In this document: positions 1 through 6,236 of the stretch, in pieces
How positions within the stretch are numbered: position 1 is the stretch's first letter
How the letters are laid out: every line of letters begins with the position of its first letter
NCBI GenBank assembly: GCA_044344145.1
Contig: JBIJDM010000153.1
Coordinates: forward strand, 1 to 7,108
Length of the DNA stretch: 7,108 nt
Reading direction: 5' to 3'
DNA from: JBAXGE01 sp044344145
Lineage (GTDB): Bacteria > Planctomycetota > Phycisphaerae > WQYP01
Notes under the pieces: model-generated
Told to the model about the DNA's origin: nothing
Seen by the model: only the letters and a program-made list of their open reading frames with translations
The model's database searches: none
Made by a program: the position numbers and the translations under genes

Positions 1-350
1 TGATAACCATACTTGAAGTATGGTCCCCCGCCGATGGTGCAGGCACCCATGGCCATGACATACTTGGGTTCGGGCATCTGATTGTAAAGCCGGCGCACAC
101 GCTCGGCCATCTTATAGGTTACGGTACCGGCGACAATCATCAGATCCGCCTGCCGGGGCGTGGCGCGGAATGCACCCATGCCGAAACGGTCCAGATCATA
201 ACGCGAGGCCCCGGTGGCCATCATTTCGATGGCGCAACAGGCAATCCCGAACGTGACCGGCCAGATCGAATTCTGGCGGGCCCAGTTCAGCGCGGTGTCC
301 ACGCTGGTGATAATCAAACCTTCTTCGAAACGATTTTCAATCCATGCCAT
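1..350 (-). CDS. nuoB: NADH-quinone oxidoreductase subunit B (NuoB), C-terminus cut off by window edge
   Basis: This is the complex I subunit that holds the terminal 4Fe-4S cluster N2, which passes electrons to quinone where the peripheral arm meets the membrane arm. The reading frame starts with ATG at 350, is preceded by an in-frame TGA at 365-363, and runs out of the window after 116 codons; the family is usually about 160-185 residues. Visible signatures are the adjacent cysteines Cys38-Cys39 in FGIACCAIEMM, the stretch RATPRQADLMIVAGTVT (residues 62-78), and Cys104 in MGACTIGGGPYF. The fourth N2 cysteine would lie beyond the edge. A GAAGG sequence (364-360) sits 9 bases before the start. 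It follows nuoA by 58 bases and is probably in the same transcript. The frame was translated by hand. Confidence 0.95.
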   Translation of the reverse strand, partial: MAWIENRFEEGLIITSVDTALNWARQNSIWPVTFGIACCAIEMMATGASRYDLDRFGMGAFRATPRQADLMIVAGTVTYKMAERVRRLYNQMPEPKYVMAMGACTIGGGPYFKYGY

Positions 351-408
351 AATGCAACGCCTTCACGATACCGCCAACCGGAAGCCCAAAAGCCTCCAGC
401 GGGCCAGG

Positions 409-855
409 TTAAAACTCCGAACTGCGCCGGGCCTGCTGCCGCAGAGACTCGGTGCGGGCAGCATTGGCGCCACCGGCCTGCAGCCCGGTGGTCACGTGCG
501 AACGCACCCATTCCAAATACCCAAACCGCCACAGATACATAAAGCCGACAAAAATCACCGCGACAAAAATCAGCATGTCAATCAGGGCCGCGGACTTATA
601 CTGGGCATACACGGTCGCCCACGGATAGAACAACGCCAATTCCACATCGAACACCAGAAAGACCAGGGCCACAATGTAGAAACGCAGATCGAACTGCACC
701 CAACTGCTGCCGATGGGAACTTCGCCGCATTCATAGGGCATCAGCTTTTCCGGCAGTTTCATGTCCGGCCGGATAATTTTGCTCAGGACCAAATTCATGA
801 TCACAAAGCCCACGCCGAGGAGCGTAAACACCAACATGGTTACCAAATTCGTCAT
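409..855 (-). CDS. nuoA: NADH-quinone oxidoreductase subunit A (NuoA)
   Basis: NuoA is a small integral subunit of complex I that helps join the membrane arm to the peripheral arm close to the quinone channel. The 148-residue product has three hydrophobic spans at about residues 4-26, 57-80 and 88-112. The loop after span 1 carries the family motif YECGE (41-45) followed by SWVQFDLRFY, and span 2 contains VFDVE with Asp70 and Glu72, the conserved acidic pair. The length is at the upper end for the family because of a hydrophilic Arg/Ala/Gln-rich tail after about residue 120. The ATG at 855 is preceded by AAGG 4 bases away, inside the stop region of the upstream membrane gene, so the two genes are tightly packed and probably co-translated. 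nuoB follows. Confidence 0.96.
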   Translation of the reverse strand: MTNLVTMLVFTLLGVGFVIMNLVLSKIIRPDMKLPEKLMPYECGEVPIGSSWVQFDLRFYIVALVFLVFDVELALFYPWATVYAQYKSAALIDMLIFVAVIFVGFMYLWRFGYLEWVRSHVTTGLQAGGANAARTESLRQQARRSSEF

Positions 856-859
856 ATGA

Positions 860-866
860 CCTTACC
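860..866 (-). promoter_or_regulatory. Ribosome binding site of nuoA overlapping the upstream stop codon
   Basis: On the minus strand the sequence reads GGTAAGG followed by TCAT and the nuoA ATG. The TAA stop of the 231-aa membrane gene (864-862) is embedded in the Shine-Dalgarno-like sequence, which favours re-initiation by ribosomes finishing the upstream gene. Confidence 0.6.
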
Positions 867-1557
867 TTTTCGAATCTCTGGTTGGACGTAAGTTTACGAA
901 TTGCCGGGGAAAAGACAACTCCAGCGTCCGCCCCCAGTCAATCAAGCCCCACTGCGGTGTGAAGGCCTGCGTCTGACGGTTCAGATAGGCTGTTTCCTGC
1001 CCGGCAGCGCCGCCTTTGCGGGTGTTATCGCGCAGGGACTGCTGATAGGCGGTGTATTGCGGGCTGATACCATACACCTGAAATTTATCCGCCACGGTGA
1101 TGGGCCGATTGCTCTGCCGGCGTTCCCGCAGCAGGGCCTGCATTTCGACTTCGCCCACGGGTACACCGGAAACCACATTATCAACCACGTTATAGGCCCA
1201 GCTAATCAGCACATAGGCCACCATCAGGGCAAAGCCAGCCTGCACAATAACCAAGGTCCGCGCGACCAAGATACAACCGAGTTTCGTGGGCAAAGTCTTA
1301 CATTGGGGCCGTACCCAGCGTCCCAAGGCCCACAGTGCAGTCGCCCCAAGCGGCATCCAGAGACCATACCACGCCAGAATCAGCGCGGGCATACCCCAGT
1401 TCGGGCGCAACGCCCGCAAGGCATCAGGGCCCGGCAACAACCATAACGCCGCCAGCATCAGGACTGCGCCAGCGAAAATCCATGTACCCACCCACCGCCG
1501 ATCCATTGGGGCTGCGGGGACAGAGGCAGGCGAGGCTGACGGTGTCAGGGCGCTCAT
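862..1557 (-). CDS. Unrecognised three-span membrane protein inserted between nuoI and nuoA
   Basis: I do not recognise this 231-residue protein. An Ala/Ser/Pro-rich N-terminus (1-20) is followed by three hydrophobic spans at about residues 24-42, 54-79 and 94-122, then a hydrophilic C-terminal region of about 105 residues with many Gln, Arg and Tyr, ending in WGLIDWGRTLELSFPRQF (203-220) and a basic tail. It lacks the motifs of NuoA, NuoH, NuoJ, NuoK and the antiporter-like subunits. The chosen start is the ATG at 1557, whose last two bases form the stop of nuoI (ATGA overlap). The frame stays open 30 codons further upstream to a Met at 1647, but that would overlap nuoI deeply and reads like a shadow of it. 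The overlap and the 6-base gap to nuoA make translational coupling with complex I genes very likely. An accessory or assembly role is inference only. Cys86 and Cys95 flank a basic loop. Confidence 0.85.
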   Translation of the reverse strand: MSALTPSASPASVPAAPMDRRWVGTWIFAGAVLMLAALWLLPGPDALRALRPNWGMPALILAWYGLWMPLGATALWALGRWVRPQCKTLPTKLGCILVARTLVIVQAGFALMVAYVLISWAYNVVDNVVSGVPVGEVEMQALLRERRQSNRPITVADKFQVYGISPQYTAYQQSLRDNTRKGGAAGQETAYLNRQTQAFTPQWGLIDWGRTLELSFPRQFVNLRPTRDSKR

Positions 1558-2126
1558 TTGCGTTTCGCGTTCTCCGGAGTGGGAATATCGGCCGCATCGG
1601 TGGCCAGTTCGCCCCGCAGGATACGATCTTTTTCGTCCTGAGCCCACTTGGGCAGCTTATCTTTTTGCATCCAGAGCGGAATGGGCGTGTGCAGCTTTTG
1701 TTCCCGATCGAGTTTCAGGAATTCCACCACCGTGTCATCCCGGGTATAGCCCGACAAGTCATGCAATTTGCCCATGTGGATGCAATCCACGGGGCACGGT
1801 TCGGTACACAGGGCACAGAACATGCACTTGGAGTAATCAATCGCAAAGCGGGTTAATTGGGCGTTCTTACCCCGGCCGGTGTAGTCAATGTAGATGCAAT
1901 CCACCGGACAGGCTTTGGCGCACATGTCGCAGGCGATGCATTTGGAGGCTTCGAATTCGTGGATGCCCCGGAAGCGCGCGTGCAGGTCAATGCGCTGATT
2001 GGGATATTGCACCGTAACCGTCTTGGTGAAGGCATAACGCAGCGTGATCCCCATGCCGATGGCGATGGATTTCAGGCTGAGGTAAATATCCGAAAAATAG
2101 CCACGGTTCGATACCGCAACAGACAT
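1554..2126 (-). CDS. nuoI: NADH-quinone oxidoreductase subunit I (NuoI), 2x[4Fe-4S] ferredoxin-like
   Basis: NuoI carries clusters N6a and N6b in the peripheral arm of complex I and relays electrons towards NuoB. The 190-residue product has an N-terminal amphipathic part with IAIGMGITLRYAFTKTVTVQYP (residues 21-42 region), typical of the membrane-contacting helices, then two CxxCxxCxxxCP motifs: Cys63/66/69/73 and Cys101/104/107/111. By ferredoxin logic the last cysteine of each motif serves the other cluster. Each motif is followed by VDC, giving extra cysteines Cys77 and Cys115. The C-terminus is charged. The start is the ATG at 2126, supported by AAAGGA seven bases upstream; a longer frame to 2204 has no such support and adds an unlikely Gly/Pro/Arg-rich leader. 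It heads the nuo block and overlaps the next gene by 4 bases. Confidence 0.96.
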   Translation of the reverse strand: MSVAVSNRGYFSDIYLSLKSIAIGMGITLRYAFTKTVTVQYPNQRIDLHARFRGIHEFEASKCIACDMCAKACPVDCIYIDYTGRGKNAQLTRFAIDYSKCMFCALCTEPCPVDCIHMGKLHDLSGYTRDDTVVEFLKLDREQKLHTPIPLWMQKDKLPKWAQDEKDRILRGELATDAADIPTPENAKRK

Positions 2127-2133
2127 AAAAGCA

Positions 2134-2139
2134 TCCTTT
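2134..2139 (-). promoter_or_regulatory. Ribosome binding site that fixes the nuoI start
   Basis: AAAGGA on the minus strand, seven bases before the ATG at 2126. It is the strongest Shine-Dalgarno match near either candidate start of nuoI and favours the 190-residue form over the 216-residue one. Confidence 0.75.
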
Positions 2140-2186
2140 CTACAACGCCCCGCAGGCCACCTTGGCCCCGGAGCCAGCAAACCCGG

Positions 2187-2192
2187 ATTGTA
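2187..2192 (-). promoter_or_regulatory. Weak candidate -10 element ahead of nuoI
   Basis: The 110-base spacer between the coiled-coil gene and nuoI (2127-2236) is the largest in the window and the natural place for a nuo promoter. On the minus strand it contains TACAAT, about 60 bases before the nuoI ATG, which resembles a sigma-70 -10 box. No convincing TTGACA-like -35 lies at 16-18 bases (the sequence there is near AGCATC), so this is tentative. The rest of the spacer holds a small 5-bp-stem hairpin (2155-2167) and nothing else I can name. Confidence 0.22.
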
Positions 2193-2236
2193 ACCGATAC
2201 CCAAGCCACGATGCTAGGTGCGCAAAGGCGAAAAAA

Positions 2237-3415
2237 CTACTTTGGGGTAGGTTTTTCACTATTCACGTTTTCCCAATCCCGACGCAAATCTTCTCCTATA
2301 CGTAATAATTCCTGATTTACCGCACGATCAGAAACAATTTTCGGTAACGTGGTTGGTTGACGTGTGGGGCTTACTGTTTGCATGTACTTTATATATCGCT
2401 GCGTGTGGGTTTCAAAGGCAAGTGATTCACACACACCTTTAACATCTGCCAACAGCAATCTACGTCTTACATCAATCATGCTTTTGCATGAGTCTAGCTT
2501 ATCATTCTCGCTGATATCATAATTTTTTCTAATCCAATTGTTGTATTCTCTCACCTTATGAGTTCCTATTTGATTGATTGCGTCAACAATTGGCTTCAAA
2601 GTAGCCACAAAATCATTGGTACAAGATACTAGCTGTGTGTGATCACGAGCCTTTGCGACTGCTGTCTCGTAATTGATGTTTTCGCGTAATAATTTCTGCT
2701 GTAATATATCAATGGTCATCAGCCGTAGCGAAGCTTCAACCTCGTCGATTGAAATGGTACCTAAAAGTAACGTCAAGTTATTGATGCGATTGGCCGTCTT
2801 TTCTAGCAGTGCAACAGAATCCTGAGCACGTTGTTTTGATATTTCCGACTCCTCGTTAATTGACTTGGCAACCAGTCCGAGCGAATCAGTGAGTTGTTTG
2901 CTTGTTTCCTGTAGACTCATTTGATGCTCCTTAGCCACATCAACAAGCTTTCGTTGAAGATTGGCTACACCAGACGATAATGCGATATTTGCTTCACGTG
3001 TTAGTGCAAGGTTTTCTCTACTCGAGTCCCCCAAAATTGCGGTTTGCTTATCAACCAATTCAAGGGTGTGGTCAATTTGACGCAATCGCTGCAGAGACAA
3101 GGAAATAGCCTGCTCGTTCTGAAAACCTTGGTCTTGAAGAGTTTTGTTTGCAATTCCAAGGTTTACAAGTTGCTGATCAATCTTGTCTTGTTGACGTTCT
3201 GCGAGCCAAATATTCGCAATCGTAGCAACAAGGAGTATAACGATAAGAACCCATCCCAGCGGACGTATCCTACTCAATTTTGAGCCAATAAGCGGAAGTC
3301 GGTGAATTATACTGGCCACATTGTCATGTTCTTCAACACACTTCCACCAACCAGCAATAATGGCACAGCTAGCAATAACGATATTGAGCACAATCGTAAT
3401 CACGACCATCTCCAT
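2237..3415 (-). CDS. AT-rich orphan: membrane-anchored long coiled-coil protein
   Basis: I do not recognise this 392-residue protein. Two hydrophobic spans at about residues 3-24 and 53-71 flank a short basic loop, after which residues about 73-215 form a polar, Gln/Leu/Glu-rich, almost proline-free region with heptad-like spacing, consistent with a long coiled coil. A second part (about 220-345) looks helical, with LRLMTIDILQQKLL and a pair of later cysteines (Cys265 and one in DSCKSMID). The tail is hydrophilic and Pro-containing. The topology resembles membrane-tethered scaffold or sensor proteins, but no enzymatic motif is visible. Base composition is unlike its neighbours: the line at 2521 is 28% G+C by hand count and that at 2701 is 43%, against about 60% around. 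The ATG at 3415 lies 23 bases after the preceding stop and has no clear Shine-Dalgarno. Recent acquisition is inferred. Confidence 0.85.
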   Translation of the reverse strand: MEMVVITIVLNIVIASCAIIAGWWKCVEEHDNVASIIHRLPLIGSKLSRIRPLGWVLIVILLVATIANIWLAERQQDKIDQQLVNLGIANKTLQDQGFQNEQAISLSLQRLRQIDHTLELVDKQTAILGDSSRENLALTREANIALSSGVANLQRKLVDVAKEHQMSLQETSKQLTDSLGLVAKSINEESEISKQRAQDSVALLEKTANRINNLTLLLGTISIDEVEASLRLMTIDILQQKLLRENINYETAVAKARDHTQLVSCTNDFVATLKPIVDAINQIGTHKVREYNNWIRKNYDISENDKLDSCKSMIDVRRRLLLADVKGVCESLAFETHTQRYIKYMQTVSPTRQPTTLPKIVSDRAVNQELLRIGEDLRRDWENVNSEKPTPK

Positions 3416-3438
3416 GAGATGTGAAGAATCATTATGAA

Positions 3439-5211
3439 TTATTCCGTTTGATTGTCTACCGTAGTTGCCACCACGTTTGTCTCGGACAATTCTTTTGGAG
3501 CCACGGGGAGCGCCACCGGACTTGGGACATACACCTCATGCAAGGGGAAGCCGTCGGTGGCTTGCCGGAGCAGGCCGTAGATGATCGTGGTTGCCGTGTG
3601 GTAAAAGGACAGAGCAAAAGCGATCGGCAGCGTGGCCAGGGTATAGGCGATCAACATAATCCCCATGGCCCCAATGTATTCCGACCAGCTCAAGGCCGCC
3701 AGATTCACTGCGGGGACCAACTGGGCAAATTCCGGCTTGGGCCAGATGGCCGTCAGCTTGTCCACCCCGTTGTAGTCTGCGGTCACATTGCCCCACAGGC
3801 TCATCCCCGCGCCCAGCAGGCTGTGCGTAAGGGTCATAATCAGCCACCATAGCGCGGTCACCGCCAGCAGGCAGATGCAGCCATAAACAGCGCTGACCAC
3901 CAGATATGTCAGCGTACGCCAGGGACGTTGCAAGGTGAAAGCACCGCAGCGGGTCACGGCATCAAAGGCATCGGCATCGTCATAACTCACCGCGGGCAGC
4001 AGCGTGTGACCGGCGCCCAGATAACCGATGATCAGCAGCGCGATGAGCAGGCCCAAAGCCAGCGTGACGACCATCAGCACAGGACTGAGGAGCGCCCCCA
4101 GCCAGGGGATGGCCCCCACCAATCCCACGGCGAAGCCCACCACCACCAAGGCCAGTAGCAAGGTGGGTCCCAGCGCCAGAGTAGTGGCATAACGCCGCCA
4201 CTGCGTGCGCACGAACCCGGTCACGGTTTCCCACTCGGTGTCGGTCTGACCGGACAATTCCAAAGCCGTCATGCGGCTGATCCAGGCGCCACCGCCTACC
4301 AGCAACCCACTCCATACCAGCAGCAGCACGCCCAAACTGCCCCAATAAACCAGACGCATACCCGAGCGCACGGTCCAGTGCGCCTCGGGCCACATTGCCC
4401 CCTGCGCCGGTGCGGTGCCAACCACCAACCAGGCCAGCGGGTGATAGACCATACCGATGGCGGTACCGAGCAATGTGTCGTTGGTGGCGATCGCGGTCGG
4501 TTCCGTGGGAAACAGGCCATTGATCAGGCTTTGAGTCTCGGTGAGGTTCTGACTGCCGGTAAACCGCACGGTTCCCCAGCGCACCGGATGCAGGGCGTGC
4601 TGGATGAGGATTTCCAACTGATTGCTTTCATATTTGAGCAAACTGGCAAAGATGCCCTGACCGGCAAGTTGGTCCAGATCGCGCAGGCGCGATTCCAACT
4701 GATTGGCGGCGGCGGTACGGTCCTGACGGCCGCGCTGGGCGGGGGGCAGGGCATTAAGGCCCGACGAAAAAGCGCCGGGATTATTCGCCTGAAAGCTTTC
4801 GCTTTCCTGTTGGCGTTGGTACGACTCGTTGATCGCGGTATAGAAACGATTTTTCTGCCGGGTCCGCAGGATCGCCAGCGCTTGCGCCGGATCGGTCGCC
4901 ACCAGTTTTTCCGCGCTGACCTCGGCGGGCAATTTGGGCTCCCCCGCAATCATCAATAGCATCGAAACCAGTTCGCCCTGTGTACGCTCGCTGCGTTCCT
5001 GGCGCAACTTGCCAAAGACATCGCTCCGGTTGGTGGCAAAGGCTTCGATCTCGCCCTCGAAAACCACCCGGCCCCACACCAGATCGAACGTGCGGCCGGT
5101 CAGGTATAACCCGACCAGCACAAGCAAGGCCACGGCCAGCTTGCCGGGATGGATACTCAAACGAAACGCCCGTAACAGGGTGGCCATTTCCGTGCAGAAT
5201 TTTTCCAGCAT
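3439..5211 (-). CDS. Large multi-pass membrane protein of a planctomycete-type family
   Basis: The function is unknown. The 590-residue product has one span at about 24-46 preceded by a basic segment with HPGKLAVALL, then a hydrophilic domain (about 50-285) that is Gln/Arg/Glu-rich near 110-185, then about five further spans (about 288-309, 346-370, 374-400, 432-460, 512-545). Between them sit WISRMTALELSGQ (310-322), DDADAFDAVTRCGAF (411-425) followed by QRPW, and a C-terminal IYGLLRQATDGFPLHEVYV (544-562). From memory, planctomycete membrane proteins carry equivalent AISRIAAVQ-, SDAFDA-, RPW- and DG-LDEV-type motifs in this order, so I place it in that family. The start at 5211 is backed by GGAGAGGA just upstream. 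A gap of 21 bases after the Minf_1886-type gene suggests co-transcription. A transport or envelope role is speculative. Confidence 0.88.
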   Translation of the reverse strand: MLEKFCTEMATLLRAFRLSIHPGKLAVALLVLVGLYLTGRTFDLVWGRVVFEGEIEAFATNRSDVFGKLRQERSERTQGELVSMLLMIAGEPKLPAEVSAEKLVATDPAQALAILRTRQKNRFYTAINESYQRQQESESFQANNPGAFSSGLNALPPAQRGRQDRTAAANQLESRLRDLDQLAGQGIFASLLKYESNQLEILIQHALHPVRWGTVRFTGSQNLTETQSLINGLFPTEPTAIATNDTLLGTAIGMVYHPLAWLVVGTAPAQGAMWPEAHWTVRSGMRLVYWGSLGVLLLVWSGLLVGGGAWISRMTALELSGQTDTEWETVTGFVRTQWRRYATTLALGPTLLLALVVVGFAVGLVGAIPWLGALLSPVLMVVTLALGLLIALLIIGYLGAGHTLLPAVSYDDADAFDAVTRCGAFTLQRPWRTLTYLVVSAVYGCICLLAVTALWWLIMTLTHSLLGAGMSLWGNVTADYNGVDKLTAIWPKPEFAQLVPAVNLAALSWSEYIGAMGIMLIAYTLATLPIAFALSFYHTATTIIYGLLRQATDGFPLHEVYVPSPVALPVAPKELSETNVVATTVDNQTE

Positions 5212-5215
5212 GAAA

Positions 5216-5223
5216 TCCTCTCC
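5216..5223 (-). promoter_or_regulatory. Ribosome binding site of the 590-aa membrane protein
   Basis: GGAGAGGA on the minus strand ends 4 bases before the ATG at 5211 (the GGAG part is 8 bases away). It supports this start over the internal Met at residue 9. Confidence 0.65.
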
Positions 5224-5232
5224 GACTAAGAT

Positions 5233-5691
5233 TTAGGCCGAACCAGCCCCCGCCGACTGCGGGGGAGAAAGTTGAAATACCACCGGCGAAGTGACACTGG
5301 GCCGCACCGGCGGTGCGAACGCCTGGGCAAATTCGAACACATCGTCAAAATCGTGCAGGTCGTCTTCTTCGGTCTTGCGCATGTAGCCGGTATCAATCAT
5401 GAGATAGACGATATTGCCGAAATCATTGCTGCGCTGGATGCCCATGTGACGCAGCACGGCCTGGGCCAGCGGGCCATACCGCATGAGCGCATAATCGCGC
5501 AGGCCCAGCGATAGCTGCTGGCCGGTGACATGCCGGTCCTGCGCTTCGGCCTCACTGACCTCGTGACCATCGCCATGGATTTTCTGCACCACGTAGGATA
5601 AGCCATCACGCACAAATTCGAACGCTTCCACGGAATAACGTCCGTCCGCGTCCACGATATCTTCCAGCGATAAGCCGGGTTTTTCCGTCAT
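5233..5691 (-). CDS. Minf_1886-type protein, PVC-restricted family of unknown function
   Basis: The 152-residue soluble product matches, from memory, the small family modelled as TIGR04138 (Minf_1886 family), reported only in Planctomycetes and Verrucomicrobia. The recognisable pattern is an N-terminal LEDIVDADGRYSVEAFEFVRDGL segment (residues 9-31), the central HVTGQQLSLGLRDYALMRYG (54-73), then VLRHMGIQRSNDFGNIVYLMI (79-99), and an acidic stretch KTEEDDLHDFDD (106-117) ending near FEFAQAF. In the family the central part reads HVTGQ-L--G-R-YA---FGP and is followed by W/MGI--T-DFG-IVF. Residues after about 126 form a Pro/Ser/Ala-rich tail that may be lineage-specific. No signal peptide or membrane span is visible, so it should be cytoplasmic. 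The start at 5691 has a strong Shine-Dalgarno. Its biochemical role is not known to me. Confidence 0.88.
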   Translation of the reverse strand: MTEKPGLSLEDIVDADGRYSVEAFEFVRDGLSYVVQKIHGDGHEVSEAEAQDRHVTGQQLSLGLRDYALMRYGPLAQAVLRHMGIQRSNDFGNIVYLMIDTGYMRKTEEDDLHDFDDVFEFAQAFAPPVRPSVTSPVVFQLSPPQSAGAGSA

Positions 5692-5697
5692 CGGGCG

Positions 5698-5704
5698 CCC
5701 CCTT
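5698..5704 (-). promoter_or_regulatory. Ribosome binding site of the Minf_1886-type gene, overlapping the upstream stop
   Basis: AAGGGGG on the minus strand, six bases before the ATG at 5691. Its AA belongs to the TAA stop of the ferritin-like gene (5705-5703), so the two genes share a stop/Shine-Dalgarno junction and are probably translationally coupled. Confidence 0.65.
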
Positions 5705-6215
5705 AAGCCAGTTTATCCATCGGACAGGGTTCGGAAATTTCCCGCCCGGCTTCCCGGCCCAAAACGCGCAACCGGCGCACATGCTCGATACCCTCGGCGG
5801 CGAGTTGGGCAAATAAATCGCGTACGTTCGGGTGTTTGGCGTGGCCGGCATAGCGATGATAAAAACTTGCGGTACGCTTTTCGCTGCCGATCACCAGCCG
5901 CAGGGCCTCATCAAAGCGGGCATCATCACGGGCATCTACCAGACGTGGTCCGACGCATACTGCGGCTTTATCTTCATTGGCGAGAAAGAAACCACTGCCG
6001 GGAGAAATTTGATCCAACAGGCGCTGCACCAAATCGCGATGGCCGCGCTCTTCCAGAGCCATGGCTTCAAACGCCGCGCGAAAATGGGTGGAGCGGGCTT
6101 TTTCCGCCAGCACGATATAGCGATAACTCGCCACCGATTCCCCATAGGCGGCAATCGCCAAGGCTTTATCATCAGCGAGGGTGTCATACGGATATGTCTT
6201 AAACTTCCGGGCCAT
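5703..6215 (-). CDS. Ferritin-like (rubrerythrin-type) diiron-fold protein
   Basis: The 170-residue protein looks like a four-helix-bundle ferritin-like domain of the rubrerythrin type, without a rubredoxin domain. Such proteins use a diiron site in peroxide reduction or iron handling. Helix 1 holds Glu26 in AYGESVASYRYIVLAEKA, helix 2 the ExxH pair Glu56/His59 in LEERGHRDLVQRLL, helix 3 Glu112 in GSEKRTASFYHRYA, and helix 4 His145 in AAEGIEHVRRL. In helix 4 the position three before the His is Gly142 rather than the usual Glu, with Glu141 and Glu144 on either side, so the metal site may be altered or incomplete. A 30-residue linker (71-100) joins the two helix pairs. The ATG at 6215 follows an in-frame TAA at 6226-6224 and has no Shine-Dalgarno; the next Met is residue 52, so no other start is reasonable. 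It sits 21 bases after the hydrolase gene. Confidence 0.85.
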   Translation of the reverse strand: MARKFKTYPYDTLADDKALAIAAYGESVASYRYIVLAEKARSTHFRAAFEAMALEERGHRDLVQRLLDQISPGSGFFLANEDKAAVCVGPRLVDARDDARFDEALRLVIGSEKRTASFYHRYAGHAKHPNVRDLFAQLAAEGIEHVRRLRVLGREAGREISEPCPMDKLA

Positions 6216-6225
6216 ATACGTATAT
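6214..6225. repeat. 12-bp perfect palindrome over the ferritin-like gene start
   Basis: ATATACGTATAT reads the same on both strands and covers the first two bases of the start codon at 6215. It lies in an AT-rich 21-base spacer inside GC-rich DNA. It could be an operator or part of a promoter, but a short A/T-rich palindrome can also arise by chance. Confidence 0.4.
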
Positions 6226-6236
6226 TAGCATATTTT

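Noticed and set aside
214..891. Plus-strand open frame of 225 codons
   Set aside because: It lies antisense to nuoB and nuoA, whose motifs are unmistakable. Its product is His/Gln/Arg-rich without any domain, as expected for a shadow frame in GC-rich DNA.
1558..1647. Longer N-terminus (30 residues) for the 231-aa membrane protein
   Set aside because: It would overlap nuoI by about 90 bases and gives an Arg/Gly/Ser-rich leader; the ATGA overlap start at 1557 is the usual arrangement for coupled genes.
1286..2017. Plus-strand open frames over the orphan membrane gene and nuoI (also 1335-1856 and 1857-2315)
   Set aside because: They are antisense to nuoI and its coupled neighbour, with low-complexity Arg/Pro/Cys-rich translations and no motif.
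2155..2167. Small hairpin (GGCCA/TGGCC stem with 3-base loop) considered as a terminator after the coiled-coil gene
   Set aside because: The stem is only 5 bp, no T-run follows on the minus strand, and such palindromes are common in GC-rich DNA.
2127..2204. Longer N-terminus (26 residues) for NuoI
   Set aside because: The extension does not resemble NuoI N-termini, and a good ribosome binding site sits right before the ATG at 2126.
2225..3440. Mobile element boundaries around the AT-rich gene
   Set aside because: I found no inverted terminal repeats, target-site duplication, transposase or integrase at either edge, so only the composition shift supports transfer.
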